A stretch of DNA of 64,000 nt from Sphingomonas beigongshangi (GTDB lineage: Bacteria > Pseudomonadota > Alphaproteobacteria > Sphingomonadales > Sphingomonadaceae). The notes beneath the pieces were generated by a model, which saw nothing but the letters and a program-made list of their open reading frames with translations, made no database searches and was not told the DNA's origin. Positions 1-6,329 of the stretch are shown here, piece by piece. How positions within the stretch are numbered: position 1 is the stretch's first letter; each line of letters starts with the position of its first letter. The translations under genes and the position numbers were made by a program. Location of the stretch: assembly GCF_016820445.1 (NCBI RefSeq), contig NZ_JADHDT010000003.1, positions 1 through 64,000 of the forward strand, given 5' to 3'.

Positions 1-18
1 GCGGGCTTTTCCCACGTT

Positions 19-112
19 CGTCATTCGCGCGCAGGCGGGAATCCAGCGATGCTGACGGCGCGGCTCCATCGTGGGACCGCGCGTCTGGGCCCCCGCCTGC
101 GCGGGGATGACG
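19..112. repeat. Intergenic palindromic repeat, copy 1
   Basis: The left arm begins CGTCATTCGCGCGCAGGCGG and the right arm ends CGCCTGCGCGGGGATGACG, so the ends form a long imperfect inverted repeat around a central spacer. The same GTCATTCC...GGAATGACG layout recurs at 176-280 and 19890-19983 and, diverged, inside the gene at 17755. This is a dispersed chromosomal palindromic element, not a coding region. Confidence 0.7.
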
Positions 113-175
113 CTCTTGGAGGGGTGCGAAACCGACAGGATGCCTACCCGGAAGCGGAGACATGCCCCCCCCCTT

Positions 176-280
176 CGTCATCCCGGCGCACGCCGGGATC
201 TACGGTTGCGATCGGCGCGAATGGCGCGCGACCTCGGCCGCGCACCGTGTCCATGGGTCCCGGCGTGCGCCGGGACGACG
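176..280. repeat. Intergenic palindromic repeat, copy 2
   Basis: The left arm reads CGTCATCCCGGCGCACGCCG and the right arm CGGCGTGCGCCGGGACGACG, near-perfect complements separated by about 55 bases. It lies just past the pspF stop codon and could fold into a transcript end, but its family resemblance to the copies at 19-112 and 19890-19983 marks it as a dispersed element. Confidence 0.75.
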
Positions 281-330
281 AGGGGGAGGCGGCGTGGCGG
301 GCTGTGGCCGAGCGGACCGGCGACCCCGTG

Positions 331-1383
331 TCACCCGCCGGCGTTGATCAAGTCGTGGCGGCGCAGCGCGTGGCGGAGCTGGTCGTAGGTGAGGCCGAGC
401 GATTCGGCGGTAGCGCGCTGGTTGAAACGATGTTCGGCGAGCGATTTCGCGAGCAGCTCGCGCTCGAACCGGGCGACGCGGGACTTGAAATCGGACGGAC
501 CCGCGTCGCACGCGGCGACGGGGCTGTCCTCCGGCTCCGGCCGCGGCGGCGCGTCCGTCTTGGGCAGCGCAGGCGACGGCATCGGGGCGCCGCCATGGAC
601 GCCGGAGGGCCGATAGGGCGAGGCGAAGGGATCGATCTCGATCCGGTCGACGGGCCCCTCCCCCTCCCAGCGATAGACCGCGCGTTCGACGACGTTGCGG
701 AGCTCGCGGACGTTGCCGGGCCACCGATGCGTCATCAGCGTGTCGAGCGCGGTCGGACCGAAGCCGGGCCAGCGTTCCCAACCGATCTCCGACGCCATGC
801 GGCGCCCGAAATGGTCGGCCAGCACGACGATGTCCCCCGAGCGCGCGCGCAGCGGCGGCAGGGTCACGACCTCGAACGACAGCCGGTCGAGCAGATCGGC
901 GCGGAATTCGTGGCGATCGACCTTGTCCGGCAGATGTTCGTTGGTCGCCGCGACGATGCGGACGTCGACGCGCAGCGGCCGGCTGCTCCCGATCCGCGTC
1001 ACCTCGCCATATTCCACCGCGCGCAGCAGCCGATCCTGCGCCGCCATCGACAGGGTGCCGAGCTCGTCGAGGAAGAGGGTGCCGCCGTGCGCCTCCTCGA
1101 ACCGGCCCGCCCGCGCCTTGGTCGCACCGGTAAAGGCGCCCGCCTCGTGCCCGAAGAGCTCCGCCTCGATCAGGGTCTCCGGCAGCGCCGCGCAGTTCAT
1201 CACGACGAGCGGCTGGTCCCAGCGCGGGCTGAGGCGGTGGAGGCGTTCCGCGACCAGTTCCTTGCCCGTCCCGCGCTCGCCGATGACGAGCACCGGGCGA
1301 TCGAGCGCGGCGGCGCGGCTGGCGCGCTCGAGCGCGTCCAAGAAGGCGCCGGATTGGCCGATGACCTGGGTCGTGCGCTGCAT
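331..1383 (-). CDS. pspF: Phage-shock transcriptional activator PspF
   Basis: A 350-residue sigma-54-dependent AAA+ activator without an N-terminal receiver domain, as in PspF. Walker A GERGTGKE is at residues 35-42, the sigma-54-contacting loop GAFTGA at 82-87 and Walker B TLFLDELG at 102-109. The C-terminus carries a Fis-type helix-turn-helix (FNQRATAESLGLTYDQLRHA). The start at 1383 (MQRTTQVIGQ) is preferred over the ATG 12 codons upstream because family members begin here. It is divergent from the psp operon, with a sigma-54 promoter in between, so it should activate that operon; PspA is the usual inhibitor of PspF. Confidence 0.93.
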   Translation of the reverse strand: MQRTTQVIGQSGAFLDALERASRAAALDRPVLVIGERGTGKELVAERLHRLSPRWDQPLVVMNCAALPETLIEAELFGHEAGAFTGATKARAGRFEEAHGGTLFLDELGTLSMAAQDRLLRAVEYGEVTRIGSSRPLRVDVRIVAATNEHLPDKVDRHEFRADLLDRLSFEVVTLPPLRARSGDIVVLADHFGRRMASEIGWERWPGFGPTALDTLMTHRWPGNVRELRNVVERAVYRWEGEGPVDRIEIDPFASPYRPSGVHGGAPMPSPALPKTDAPPRPEPEDSPVAACDAGPSDFKSRVARFERELLAKSLAEHRFNQRATAESLGLTYDQLRHALRRHDLINAGG

Positions 1384-1460
1384 CGCCAACTCTTGGCGCA
1401 AAATCCCAATGGTCCGCAAGCGTTCATCCGTGGTTCATGCAAATAATACACCCAAGAACC

Positions 1461-1472
1461 GCGGAAATCCGC
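1461..1472. promoter_or_regulatory. Candidate PspF upstream activating site
   Basis: The small inverted repeat GCGGA-AA-TCCGC ends 13 bases before the sigma-54 promoter. Activators of this class usually bind dyads upstream of the -24 element, although often farther away. Only the symmetry and position support this call. Confidence 0.3.
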
Positions 1473-1484
1473 CATTTCTGAAAT

Positions 1485-1500
1485 TGGCACGGCTCCTGCA
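1485..1500 (+). promoter_or_regulatory. Sigma-54 (-24/-12) promoter of the psp operon
   Basis: TGGCACGGCTCCTGCA matches the sigma-54 consensus TGGCAC-N5-TTGCA, with the invariant GG and GC at the right spacing. It lies between pspF and the first gene of the psp operon, the expected place for a PspF-controlled promoter. Confidence 0.85.
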
Positions 1501-1559
1501 AAGCTCTGGGCAACCCGCCGATGCGGCGGTTCACAAGGTTCAGATTTCAGGAGGTTCCC

Positions 1560-1703
1560 ATGTTCAAGTCCGATATCGGTCGCACCCTCGCCGCCATCGC
1601 CTGCACGATCGTCTTCAGCGCCACCTGCGTGGCCGGCGCGATCGGTCCGGCGACCGGCCATGGCGCCGCGACCGTCGCGTCCGCCGCCCGCCTGACGGCG
1701 TAA
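1560..1703 (+). CDS. 47-residue secreted or membrane leader protein of the psp operon
   Basis: This is the first gene after the sigma-54 promoter. The start is fixed by a strong ribosome-binding site (AGGAGG, 5 bases before ATG); a longer frame opens at 1521 but has none. The product has a positively charged N-terminus (MFKSDIGR) and a hydrophobic stretch, LAAIACTIVFSATCVAGAIG, that could be a signal peptide or single membrane span. The remaining tail is short and Ala/Thr-rich. I do not recognise a characterised family. Its position suggests expression with the envelope-stress response. It is separated from pspA by a strong stem-loop. Confidence 0.7.
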   Translation: MFKSDIGRTLAAIACTIVFSATCVAGAIGPATGHGAATVASAARLTA

Positions 1704-1711
1704 GCGGCGAC

Positions 1712-1745
1712 CCGGGGCGGGCCATGTTTCCCTCGCCCGCCCCGG
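1712..1745 (+). terminator. Stem-loop between the leader gene and pspA
   Basis: CCGGGGCGGG (1712-1721) pairs perfectly with CCCGCCCCGG (1736-1745) over a 14-base loop. No T tract follows, so this looks more like an attenuator or RNA-processing/stability hairpin than a full terminator. It would make the short leader transcript more abundant than the downstream genes. Confidence 0.55.
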
Positions 1746-1774
1746 CCCCAGATTTTCCAGGAGCATCACGACAG

Positions 1775-2449
1775 ATGGGCATTTTCTCCCGCACCCGCGA
1801 CATCGTCGCCGCCAACTTCGCCGACCTGCTCGAAAAGGCAGAGGATCCGGCGAAGATGATCCGGATGATCATCCTCGAGATGGAGGAGACCTTGGTCGAG
1901 GTGCGCGCCTCTGCCGCCCGTACCATCGCCGACCAGAAGGAAATGCGCCGGCACATCATGAAGCTGGAGCAGCTGCAGGCGAACTGGACCGAGAAGGCGG
2001 AACTGGCGCTGTCGAAGGACCGCGAGGATCTGGCCAAGGCGGCGCTGGTCGAGAAGCAGAAGGCGGCCGACATGGCCGACCAGCTCAAGGCCGAGGTGCA
2101 GGTGCTCGACGATGCGCTGCGCGCGTCGGAAGAGGATATCGCCAAGCTGCAGAAGAAGCTGACCGAGGCGCGCACCAAGCAGGCCAACGTCCAGACGCGG
2201 CTGGAGAGCGCAAACAACCGCTTCCGCCTGCGCGAGATGTACGCCGGCCCCAAGACGCACGAGGCGTTCAGCCGCTTCGATGTCCTGGAGCGCCGCGTCG
2301 ACGATGCCGAGGGTCGCGCCGAGGCGCTGGGCCTGGGCGTGCAGAAGACGCTGGAGGAAGAGATCGCCGAGCTGCGCCAGAGCGACAAGGTCGATGCCGA
2401 GCTCGCGGCGCTGAAGGCACGGATGAACAATCGCAATCAGGAGGGTTGA
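1775..2449 (+). CDS. pspA: Phage-shock protein PspA
   Basis: A 224-residue PspA/IM30 family protein that is coiled-coil over almost its full length and starts with the amphipathic helix MGIFSRTRDIVAANF. In this family the protein binds stressed inner membrane, forms oligomeric scaffolds related to ESCRT-III, and in the resting state inhibits PspF. Conserved stretches seen here include EDPAKMIRMIILEMEETLVE and the C-terminal helix AELRQSDKVDAELAALKARM. ATG 1775 follows CAGGAGCATCACGACAG; upstream in-frame sequence belongs to an overlapping frame. pspB follows after one base. Confidence 0.95.
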   Translation: MGIFSRTRDIVAANFADLLEKAEDPAKMIRMIILEMEETLVEVRASAARTIADQKEMRRHIMKLEQLQANWTEKAELALSKDREDLAKAALVEKQKAADMADQLKAEVQVLDDALRASEEDIAKLQKKLTEARTKQANVQTRLESANNRFRLREMYAGPKTHEAFSRFDVLERRVDDAEGRAEALGLGVQKTLEEEIAELRQSDKVDAELAALKARMNNRNQEG

Positions 2450-2450
2450 G

Positions 2451-2759
2451 ATGGAAGACATCATCGTCCCGTTGATCGCGATCACCTCGATCTTCATCGG
2501 CCTGCCCTGGGTCATCTTCCACTACATCACCAAGTGGAAGCAGGCGCCCAAGATCACCGACGAGGACGAACGGCTGCTCGACGAGATGTACAATCTCGCC
2601 CGCCGGCTGGAGGATCGCCTGAACACGGTCGAGCGGATCGTCGCCGCCGACAACCCCGACTTCCGCGTCGGCTTCGCCGCCGACACCGCCCGCCCGGGTC
2701 TCGATCGCCCCGGCATGGACCGCACGTCCGACAGCTATCGCCTCGAAGGGAGGATGTAA
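2451..2759 (+). CDS. pspB: Phage-shock protein PspB
   Basis: A 102-residue inner-membrane protein. An N-terminal span (IVPLIAITSIFIGLPWVIFH) is followed by the PspB cytoplasmic helix with DEDERLLDEMYNLARRLEDR and NTVERIVAADNPDFR. In enterobacteria PspB works with PspC to sense membrane stress and release PspF from PspA. The C-terminal extension after residue 85 is longer than in the E. coli protein. The ERIV-(A/T)D core recurs in the six small genes downstream. Confidence 0.93.
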   Translation: MEDIIVPLIAITSIFIGLPWVIFHYITKWKQAPKITDEDERLLDEMYNLARRLEDRLNTVERIVAADNPDFRVGFAADTARPGLDRPGMDRTSDSYRLEGRM

Positions 2760-2760
2760 C

Positions 2761-3135
2761 ATGGCCGCCCGTACGCAATTCTACATCGATCGCCAGAACA
2801 AGAAGATCTCCGGCGTCTGCGCAGGGATCAGCGACTATACCGGGCTCGACGTCACGATCGTGCGCATCGCGATGCTCGCCCTGCTCTGGGCGACCGGCGG
2901 CGTGATCCTGCTCGGCTATTGGGCGACCGCGCATCTCGCGCCGGAAAAGCCGCACGGCCTGTACCAGGACGCCGACGACCAGAAGTTCTGGCAGGGCGTG
3001 CGCAGCAACCCGACGCGGTCGACCGCCGAGGTGCGCAGCAAGTTCCGCGACATCGATCGCCGGCTCGCCGACATCGAGCTGCACTATACCAGCCGCAACA
3101 GCCGGCTGGCCGAGGAAATCGACAGCCTGCGCTAA
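2761..3135 (+). CDS. pspC: Phage-shock protein PspC
   Basis: A 124-residue PspC-domain membrane protein. The N-terminal half has the family core KKISGVCAGISDYTGLDVTI followed by a membrane segment (LALLWATGGVILLGYWATAH). The C-terminal third is a predicted coiled coil, RRLADIELHYTSRNSRLAEE, ending EIDSLR. That ending resembles the tails of the downstream small proteins, which suggests they pair through the same helix. It lies one base after pspB. Confidence 0.93.
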   Translation: MAARTQFYIDRQNKKISGVCAGISDYTGLDVTIVRIAMLALLWATGGVILLGYWATAHLAPEKPHGLYQDADDQKFWQGVRSNPTRSTAEVRSKFRDIDRRLADIELHYTSRNSRLAEEIDSLR

Positions 3136-3165
3136 GACGCGGCGTCTCAAAAGGGGAAGAAGACG

Positions 3166-3477
3166 ATGTCCGACCTTGCTCTGCTGATCCCGATCACGGC
3201 GATTGCCATCGGGCCGGTATCCTGGATCGCGAACAACTGGCTGCGCGCCAGGCACGGCTATCCGCCGCTCGACTATCGCAGCAGCCGCCGGCGCCGCGGC
3301 GGAGCCGCGGAGACCGACCTCGAGGCCGAGCGCAAGATCATGCTGCTGACCAACGAGAACGACAAGCTGACCGGACAGGTCAGCCGGCTGGAGGAACGGA
3401 TCGCCGTCCTCGAGCGCATCGCCACCGATCCCGCCGAGCGTACCGCCCGCGAGATCGAAGCCCTCCGCGACCGGTAA
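3166..3477 (+). CDS. PspB-like small membrane/coiled-coil protein 1
   Basis: A 103-residue protein with one N-terminal span (LALLIPITAIAIGPVSWIAN), an Arg-rich linker (SSRRRRGG) and a C-terminal helix containing RLEERIAVLERIATDPAE and REIEALRDR. The core resembles PspB's RLEDRLNTVERIVAAD. An AAGAAG-type ribosome-binding site precedes ATG 3166. No exact function is known to me; location and helix imply a PspB-related partner in the stress-sensing complex. Confidence 0.8.
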   Translation: MSDLALLIPITAIAIGPVSWIANNWLRARHGYPPLDYRSSRRRRGGAAETDLEAERKIMLLTNENDKLTGQVSRLEERIAVLERIATDPAERTAREIEALRDR

Positions 3478-3488
3478 GGACACGCGCC

Positions 3489-3746
3489 ATGGGTCCCGAC
3501 CATTTCTTTGCCATGCTTCTCGGTGCGGCCATCACGCTCGCCGTCCAATGGTACGGCCGGCGCAAGGTGCGCCAGGCAATCGCCGCCCCCGACGTCGAGG
3601 CGCGCCGCGACATCCAGCTGCTCGACGCCGAGAACGCCCAGCGCATCGGCCAGATCGACCGGCTGCAGGAGCGGCTCGCCACCGTCGAGCGGATCGTCAC
3701 CGACCGGTCGCACATGCTCGACCGCGAGATCGAAAGGCTCCGCTGA
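3489..3746 (+). CDS. PspB-like small membrane/coiled-coil protein 2
   Basis: An 85-residue protein that begins MGPDHFFAM, 11 bases after the previous stop. It has a single span (MLLGAAITLAVQWYG) and then a helix with RLQERLATVERIVTDRSHML and DREIERLR. Its TVERIV core is the closest of the set to true PspB. The stop codon overlaps the next start (TGATG), so translation is probably coupled. Confidence 0.8.
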   Translation: MGPDHFFAMLLGAAITLAVQWYGRRKVRQAIAAPDVEARRDIQLLDAENAQRIGQIDRLQERLATVERIVTDRSHMLDREIERLR

Positions 3747-4015
3747 TGAACGGCTTCACCCTCTTCATGCTCGCCGTCGTCGTCGTCGGCCTGCCCGTCA
3801 GCCTCGGCATCGGATCCGAGATGTTCAAGCGCTGGCTGAAGCACAAGGAGACGATGGCCGGCGCGCTCAATGCCCAGGCGGCGGAGAAGGCGGCGCAATA
3901 TGCCGCCCATGTCGAACGGCTGGAGGCGCGGGTGCGGGTGCTCGAACGGATCGCCACCGACCGCGGCGCCGACTTGGCCGAGACGATCGACCAGTTGCGC
4001 CTCCAGGCGAATTGA
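3746..4015 (+). CDS. PspB-like small membrane/coiled-coil protein 3
   Basis: An 89-residue protein starting inside the stop codon of the gene before it. The N-terminal span is FTLFMLAVVVVGLPVSLGIG. The C-terminal helix contains EKAAQYAAHVERLEARVRVL and ERIATDRGADLAETIDQLR. It is very similar to the next gene over the EKAAQYAA...RVRVLERI...DRGADLA stretch, indicating a recent tandem duplication. Confidence 0.8.
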   Translation: MNGFTLFMLAVVVVGLPVSLGIGSEMFKRWLKHKETMAGALNAQAAEKAAQYAAHVERLEARVRVLERIATDRGADLAETIDQLRLQAN

Positions 4016-4027
4016 GGAGCGACGCCG

Positions 4028-4309
4028 ATGTCCCCCCTGCTCATTCCCATCCTCGGCATCTGCTGCGGCCTGCTCGCGATCTTCGGCGGCGTGTTCATCC
4101 GCCCCTGGTTCAAGCTGCAGGAGCGGCGGATGGAGATCGAGGCGAACAAGGTCGCGGAAAAGGCGGCGCAATATGCCGCCCAGACCGAGCGACTGGAGGA
4201 GCGGGTCCGCGTCCTCGAACGCATCGTGACCGATCGCGGCGCCGACCTGGCGCAGGAGATCGAGGCGCTGCGGGTCGAACGCGCCGATCCGCGACTACCG
4301 ACCAACTGA
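4028..4309 (+). CDS. PspB-like small membrane/coiled-coil protein 4
   Basis: A 93-residue protein. The membrane span (LLIPILGICCGLLAIFGGVF) is followed by EKAAQYAAQTERLEERVRVL and ERIVTDRGADLAQEIEALR, nearly identical to the preceding gene beyond the membrane segment. The spans differ while the helices agree, so the conserved function lies in the cytoplasmic helix. The two adjacent Cys residues in the span are unusual. Confidence 0.8.
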   Translation: MSPLLIPILGICCGLLAIFGGVFIRPWFKLQERRMEIEANKVAEKAAQYAAQTERLEERVRVLERIVTDRGADLAQEIEALRVERADPRLPTN

Positions 4310-4340
4310 CCGCATCGTCCCAGGAAAGGTCGTTTTTCCC

Positions 4341-4592
4341 ATGAACCCCGCAGAGATGCTCGTCGCGATCGTCGCCCTCCTCGTCATCGGCGGGATCGTG
4401 CGCAGCCGCTTCGGCGCGCATCGTCCGGACGCCGGGACGACACCCGGCACGGCCGTCGACGAGGACACATGGCGCCTTCGCGAGGAGGTGCGCACCCTGA
4501 AGGAACGCGTCCAGGTGCTGGAACGCGTGATCACCGACAACCGGAGCAGCATCGATCTCGACCGCGAGATCGACCGGCTGCGCGACCGCTGA
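4341..4592 (+). CDS. PspB-like small membrane/coiled-coil protein 5
   Basis: An 83-residue protein. It has a short span (MLVAIVALLVIGGIV), a variable linker, and a helix with LREEVRTLKERVQVLERVIT ending DREIDRLRDR. The core VLERVITD is the family signature. Plain ATG start with a GAAAGG ribosome-binding site. Confidence 0.78.
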   Translation: MNPAEMLVAIVALLVIGGIVRSRFGAHRPDAGTTPGTAVDEDTWRLREEVRTLKERVQVLERVITDNRSSIDLDREIDRLRDR

Positions 4593-4603
4593 AGGAGGCG
4601 GAC

Positions 4604-4840
4604 ATGACCGACCCCAACGTCTATCTCACCGTATCGCTGTCGAGCCTCGCCGGGCTCGCGATGATCACCACCGCCGGCCTGTCGGGATGGCGCAGCTGGC
4701 TGGCGCTGAAGCACCAGCAACTGGATCATGCGCAGGACCAGCTGCCGGCCGTGCCCACCGCGGGATCGCGGATCGAGATCGCCGACCTCAAGGAGCGTAT
4801 CCGCAAGCTGGAGGCGATCGCCGCGGGCGTCGACCTGTAG
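4604..4840 (+). CDS. PspB-like small membrane/coiled-coil protein 6 (divergent)
   Basis: A 78-residue protein, the most diverged of the six. It has one span (LSSLAGLAMITTAGLSGWRS), then a helix ending EIADLKERIRKLEAIAAGVD. The TD...EI..LR tail seen in its neighbours is missing, so it may be a truncated copy. GGAGG precedes ATG 4604. It is the last gene of the psp operon; palindromes follow at 4853-4901. Confidence 0.7.
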   Translation: MTDPNVYLTVSLSSLAGLAMITTAGLSGWRSWLALKHQQLDHAQDQLPAVPTAGSRIEIADLKERIRKLEAIAAGVDL

Positions 4841-4852
4841 GACCTGCTTGTC

Positions 4853-4901
4853 CGCCTGTCGCGACAGGCGCGCCCCAGGCCCCTCCCGCCCGCGGGAGGG
4901 G
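4853..4901. terminator. Two palindromes after the psp operon
   Basis: A perfect 18-base palindrome, CGCCTGTCGCGACAGGCG (4853-4870), is followed by the hairpin CCCCTCCC-GCCCGC-GGGAGGGG (4880-4901). The second belongs to the GGGAGGGG hairpin repeat seen at several places in the window. Together they are the likely end of the psp transcript, although neither has a T tract. Confidence 0.5.
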
Positions 4902-4986
4902 GGAGAGATCGAGGACCCCGAGCGTCGCGCGGTATCTCCGGCACGGACATTGCCCCGTCCCGCCGCGCGCTGTACCGCGCGGTGCC

Positions 4987-5403
4987 ATGACCAGCCAGAC
5001 CGCGAGCCTTGCCGACGTCCGTGACGAATACGGCTTCCTCGATCCCGACGACCGGTATCGGCTGCTGATCGACCTGGGCCGCGCGCTGGAGCCGATGCCT
5101 GATGCGCTGAAGACCGAGGCGACGCTGGTGCGCGGCTGTTCGGCGGCGGTCTGGGTCTATCCGACGATGCGCGACGACGGGACGCTGCATTTCCTCGCCG
5201 ATTCAAATGCGGCGATCACCAAGGGGATCATCGCGCTGGTACTGCTGACGGTGCAGGACCAGCCCCCCGGCACCGTCGCCGCCGCCGACATCGAGGGCGA
5301 GCTGGCACCGTTCGACCTCAAGAACCAGCTCAGCTCCAACCGGACGCAGGGCATTCCGAACATGATCGCGCTGATCCGCGACACGGCCGTGCGCTACGCC
5401 TGA
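4987..5403 (+). CDS. sufE: SufE family cysteine desulfurase activator
   Basis: A 138-residue SufE-type protein. The acceptor cysteine is Cys51 in LVRGCSAAVW, the position used by E. coli SufE to take persulfide sulfur from a SufS-type desulfurase for Fe-S cluster assembly. The rest follows the family: LDPDDRYRLLIDLGRALEPM at the N-terminus and LSSNRTQGIPNMIALIRDTA at the C-terminus. ATG 4987 is the first start consistent with homologous length. It stands alone here; two desulfurases are encoded at 23.7-25.9 kb. Confidence 0.92.
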   Translation: MTSQTASLADVRDEYGFLDPDDRYRLLIDLGRALEPMPDALKTEATLVRGCSAAVWVYPTMRDDGTLHFLADSNAAITKGIIALVLLTVQDQPPGTVAAADIEGELAPFDLKNQLSSNRTQGIPNMIALIRDTAVRYA

Positions 5404-5439
5404 TCCCAAGCGCCGGCGCGTGGGGCCGAGCACGGTGCG

Positions 5440-5751
5440 CTATTGCCCGCACGCCAGGCGCGCCGCGAGTTCCGCCACATCCGCGCCCTGCGGCACGACG
5501 AGCCAGGTATCGGGCTTGCGCGTGTCGACCATCGCCACGGCGTTCTTCGGGCACAGGCCGAGACAGCGCGTCTCGACGATGCCGAGCGGCGCCTTGCGCC
5601 CCTTTTTCAGGCCGAGCACCTTGCGCAGCACCTTGGCGAGCGGAGAGCGTGCCTTCCTGCCGAAGCCGCCGTCGAGCTTCTTCGTACACTTGCCGCAGAC
5701 CAGCACCGCCCCCTGCCAGTGCGCGCCGATCTGCTTCAGCGGGGGCGCCAC
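5440..5751 (-). CDS. Thioredoxin-fold (2Fe-2S) ferredoxin-like protein
   Basis: A 103-residue protein with CGKC at residues 19-22 and CLGLCP about 40 residues later, the two cysteine pairs of the thioredoxin-like 2Fe-2S ferredoxin family. The segment between is rich in Lys and Arg. Its partner is unknown. The gene overlaps the preceding J-domain gene by 16 bases on the same strand, so the two are cotranscribed. Confidence 0.82.
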   Translation of the reverse strand: MAPPLKQIGAHWQGAVLVCGKCTKKLDGGFGRKARSPLAKVLRKVLGLKKGRKAPLGIVETRCLGLCPKNAVAMVDTRKPDTWLVVPQGADVAELAARLACGQ

Positions 5752-6275
5752 GTCCGGCGCTCCTCCGCGGTCTTGAGCACCTCATAGGCGGCCTGCACCG
5801 CCTGGAATCGGACGGCGGCATCGGCGTCGCCGGGGCGGACATCCGGATGGTTTTCCTTGGCGAGGCGACGCCAGGCGCCCTTCACCCCTTCGAAGTCCGC
5901 ATCGCCGTCGAGGCCGAGCACGTCGAGCGCGCGCATCTCGTCGCGCGAGCGCGTGCCGTCGCCGGGCCCGCCCCAGGCGTAATGGTTGGCGCTGGCATAG
6001 CCCGATGCCGTCCGGCTTTCCGACGCCTCGCGTTGCGCGGCCTCTTCGGCGGACAGGCCTTCGAAGTAATTCCAGCCGCGGTTGTATTCGGCGGCGTGAT
6101 CCGTGCAGAAATACCAGCGATCGGGGCTGTTGGGCGATTTCGGTGCCGGGCAGTCGCCGGGCCGGTCGCAGCCGTGCCGGTCGCATAGCCGCACCGTCTG
6201 CGCCTCTCGCCCGGAGCCATAGCCCCGCCAGCGGGGGAAGCCCCAGTCGTTCGATCGTGAGGTGCTGCGCGCCAT
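5736..6275 (-). CDS. J-domain protein with N-terminal cysteine-rich segment
   Basis: A 179-residue protein. The C-terminal 60 residues form a J domain with the Hsp70-activating HPD triad (AKENHPDVRPGDADAA), so it should stimulate DnaK. The N-terminal part has a cluster of cysteines and histidines (LCDRHGCDRPGDC, then YFCTDHAAEYN) that could bind zinc. There is no Gly/Phe region or DnaJ zinc finger. A DnaJ with the J domain at the C-terminus is a known sphingomonad and rhizobial type. Confidence 0.85.
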   Translation of the reverse strand: MARSTSRSNDWGFPRWRGYGSGREAQTVRLCDRHGCDRPGDCPAPKSPNSPDRWYFCTDHAAEYNRGWNYFEGLSAEEAAQREASESRTASGYASANHYAWGGPGDGTRSRDEMRALDVLGLDGDADFEGVKGAWRRLAKENHPDVRPGDADAAVRFQAVQAAYEVLKTAEERRTWRPR

Positions 6276-6329
6276 TACCCCCGCGACATAAGCCTTCGGC
6301 GGCAGCGCGCAAGCACCGGTCGCGTCCGA

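Noticed and set aside
1..300. The repeated GTCAT...ATGAC elements as a CRISPR array.
   Set aside because: There are only two copies, they are long inverted repeats rather than short direct repeats with regular spacers, and no cas genes are present.
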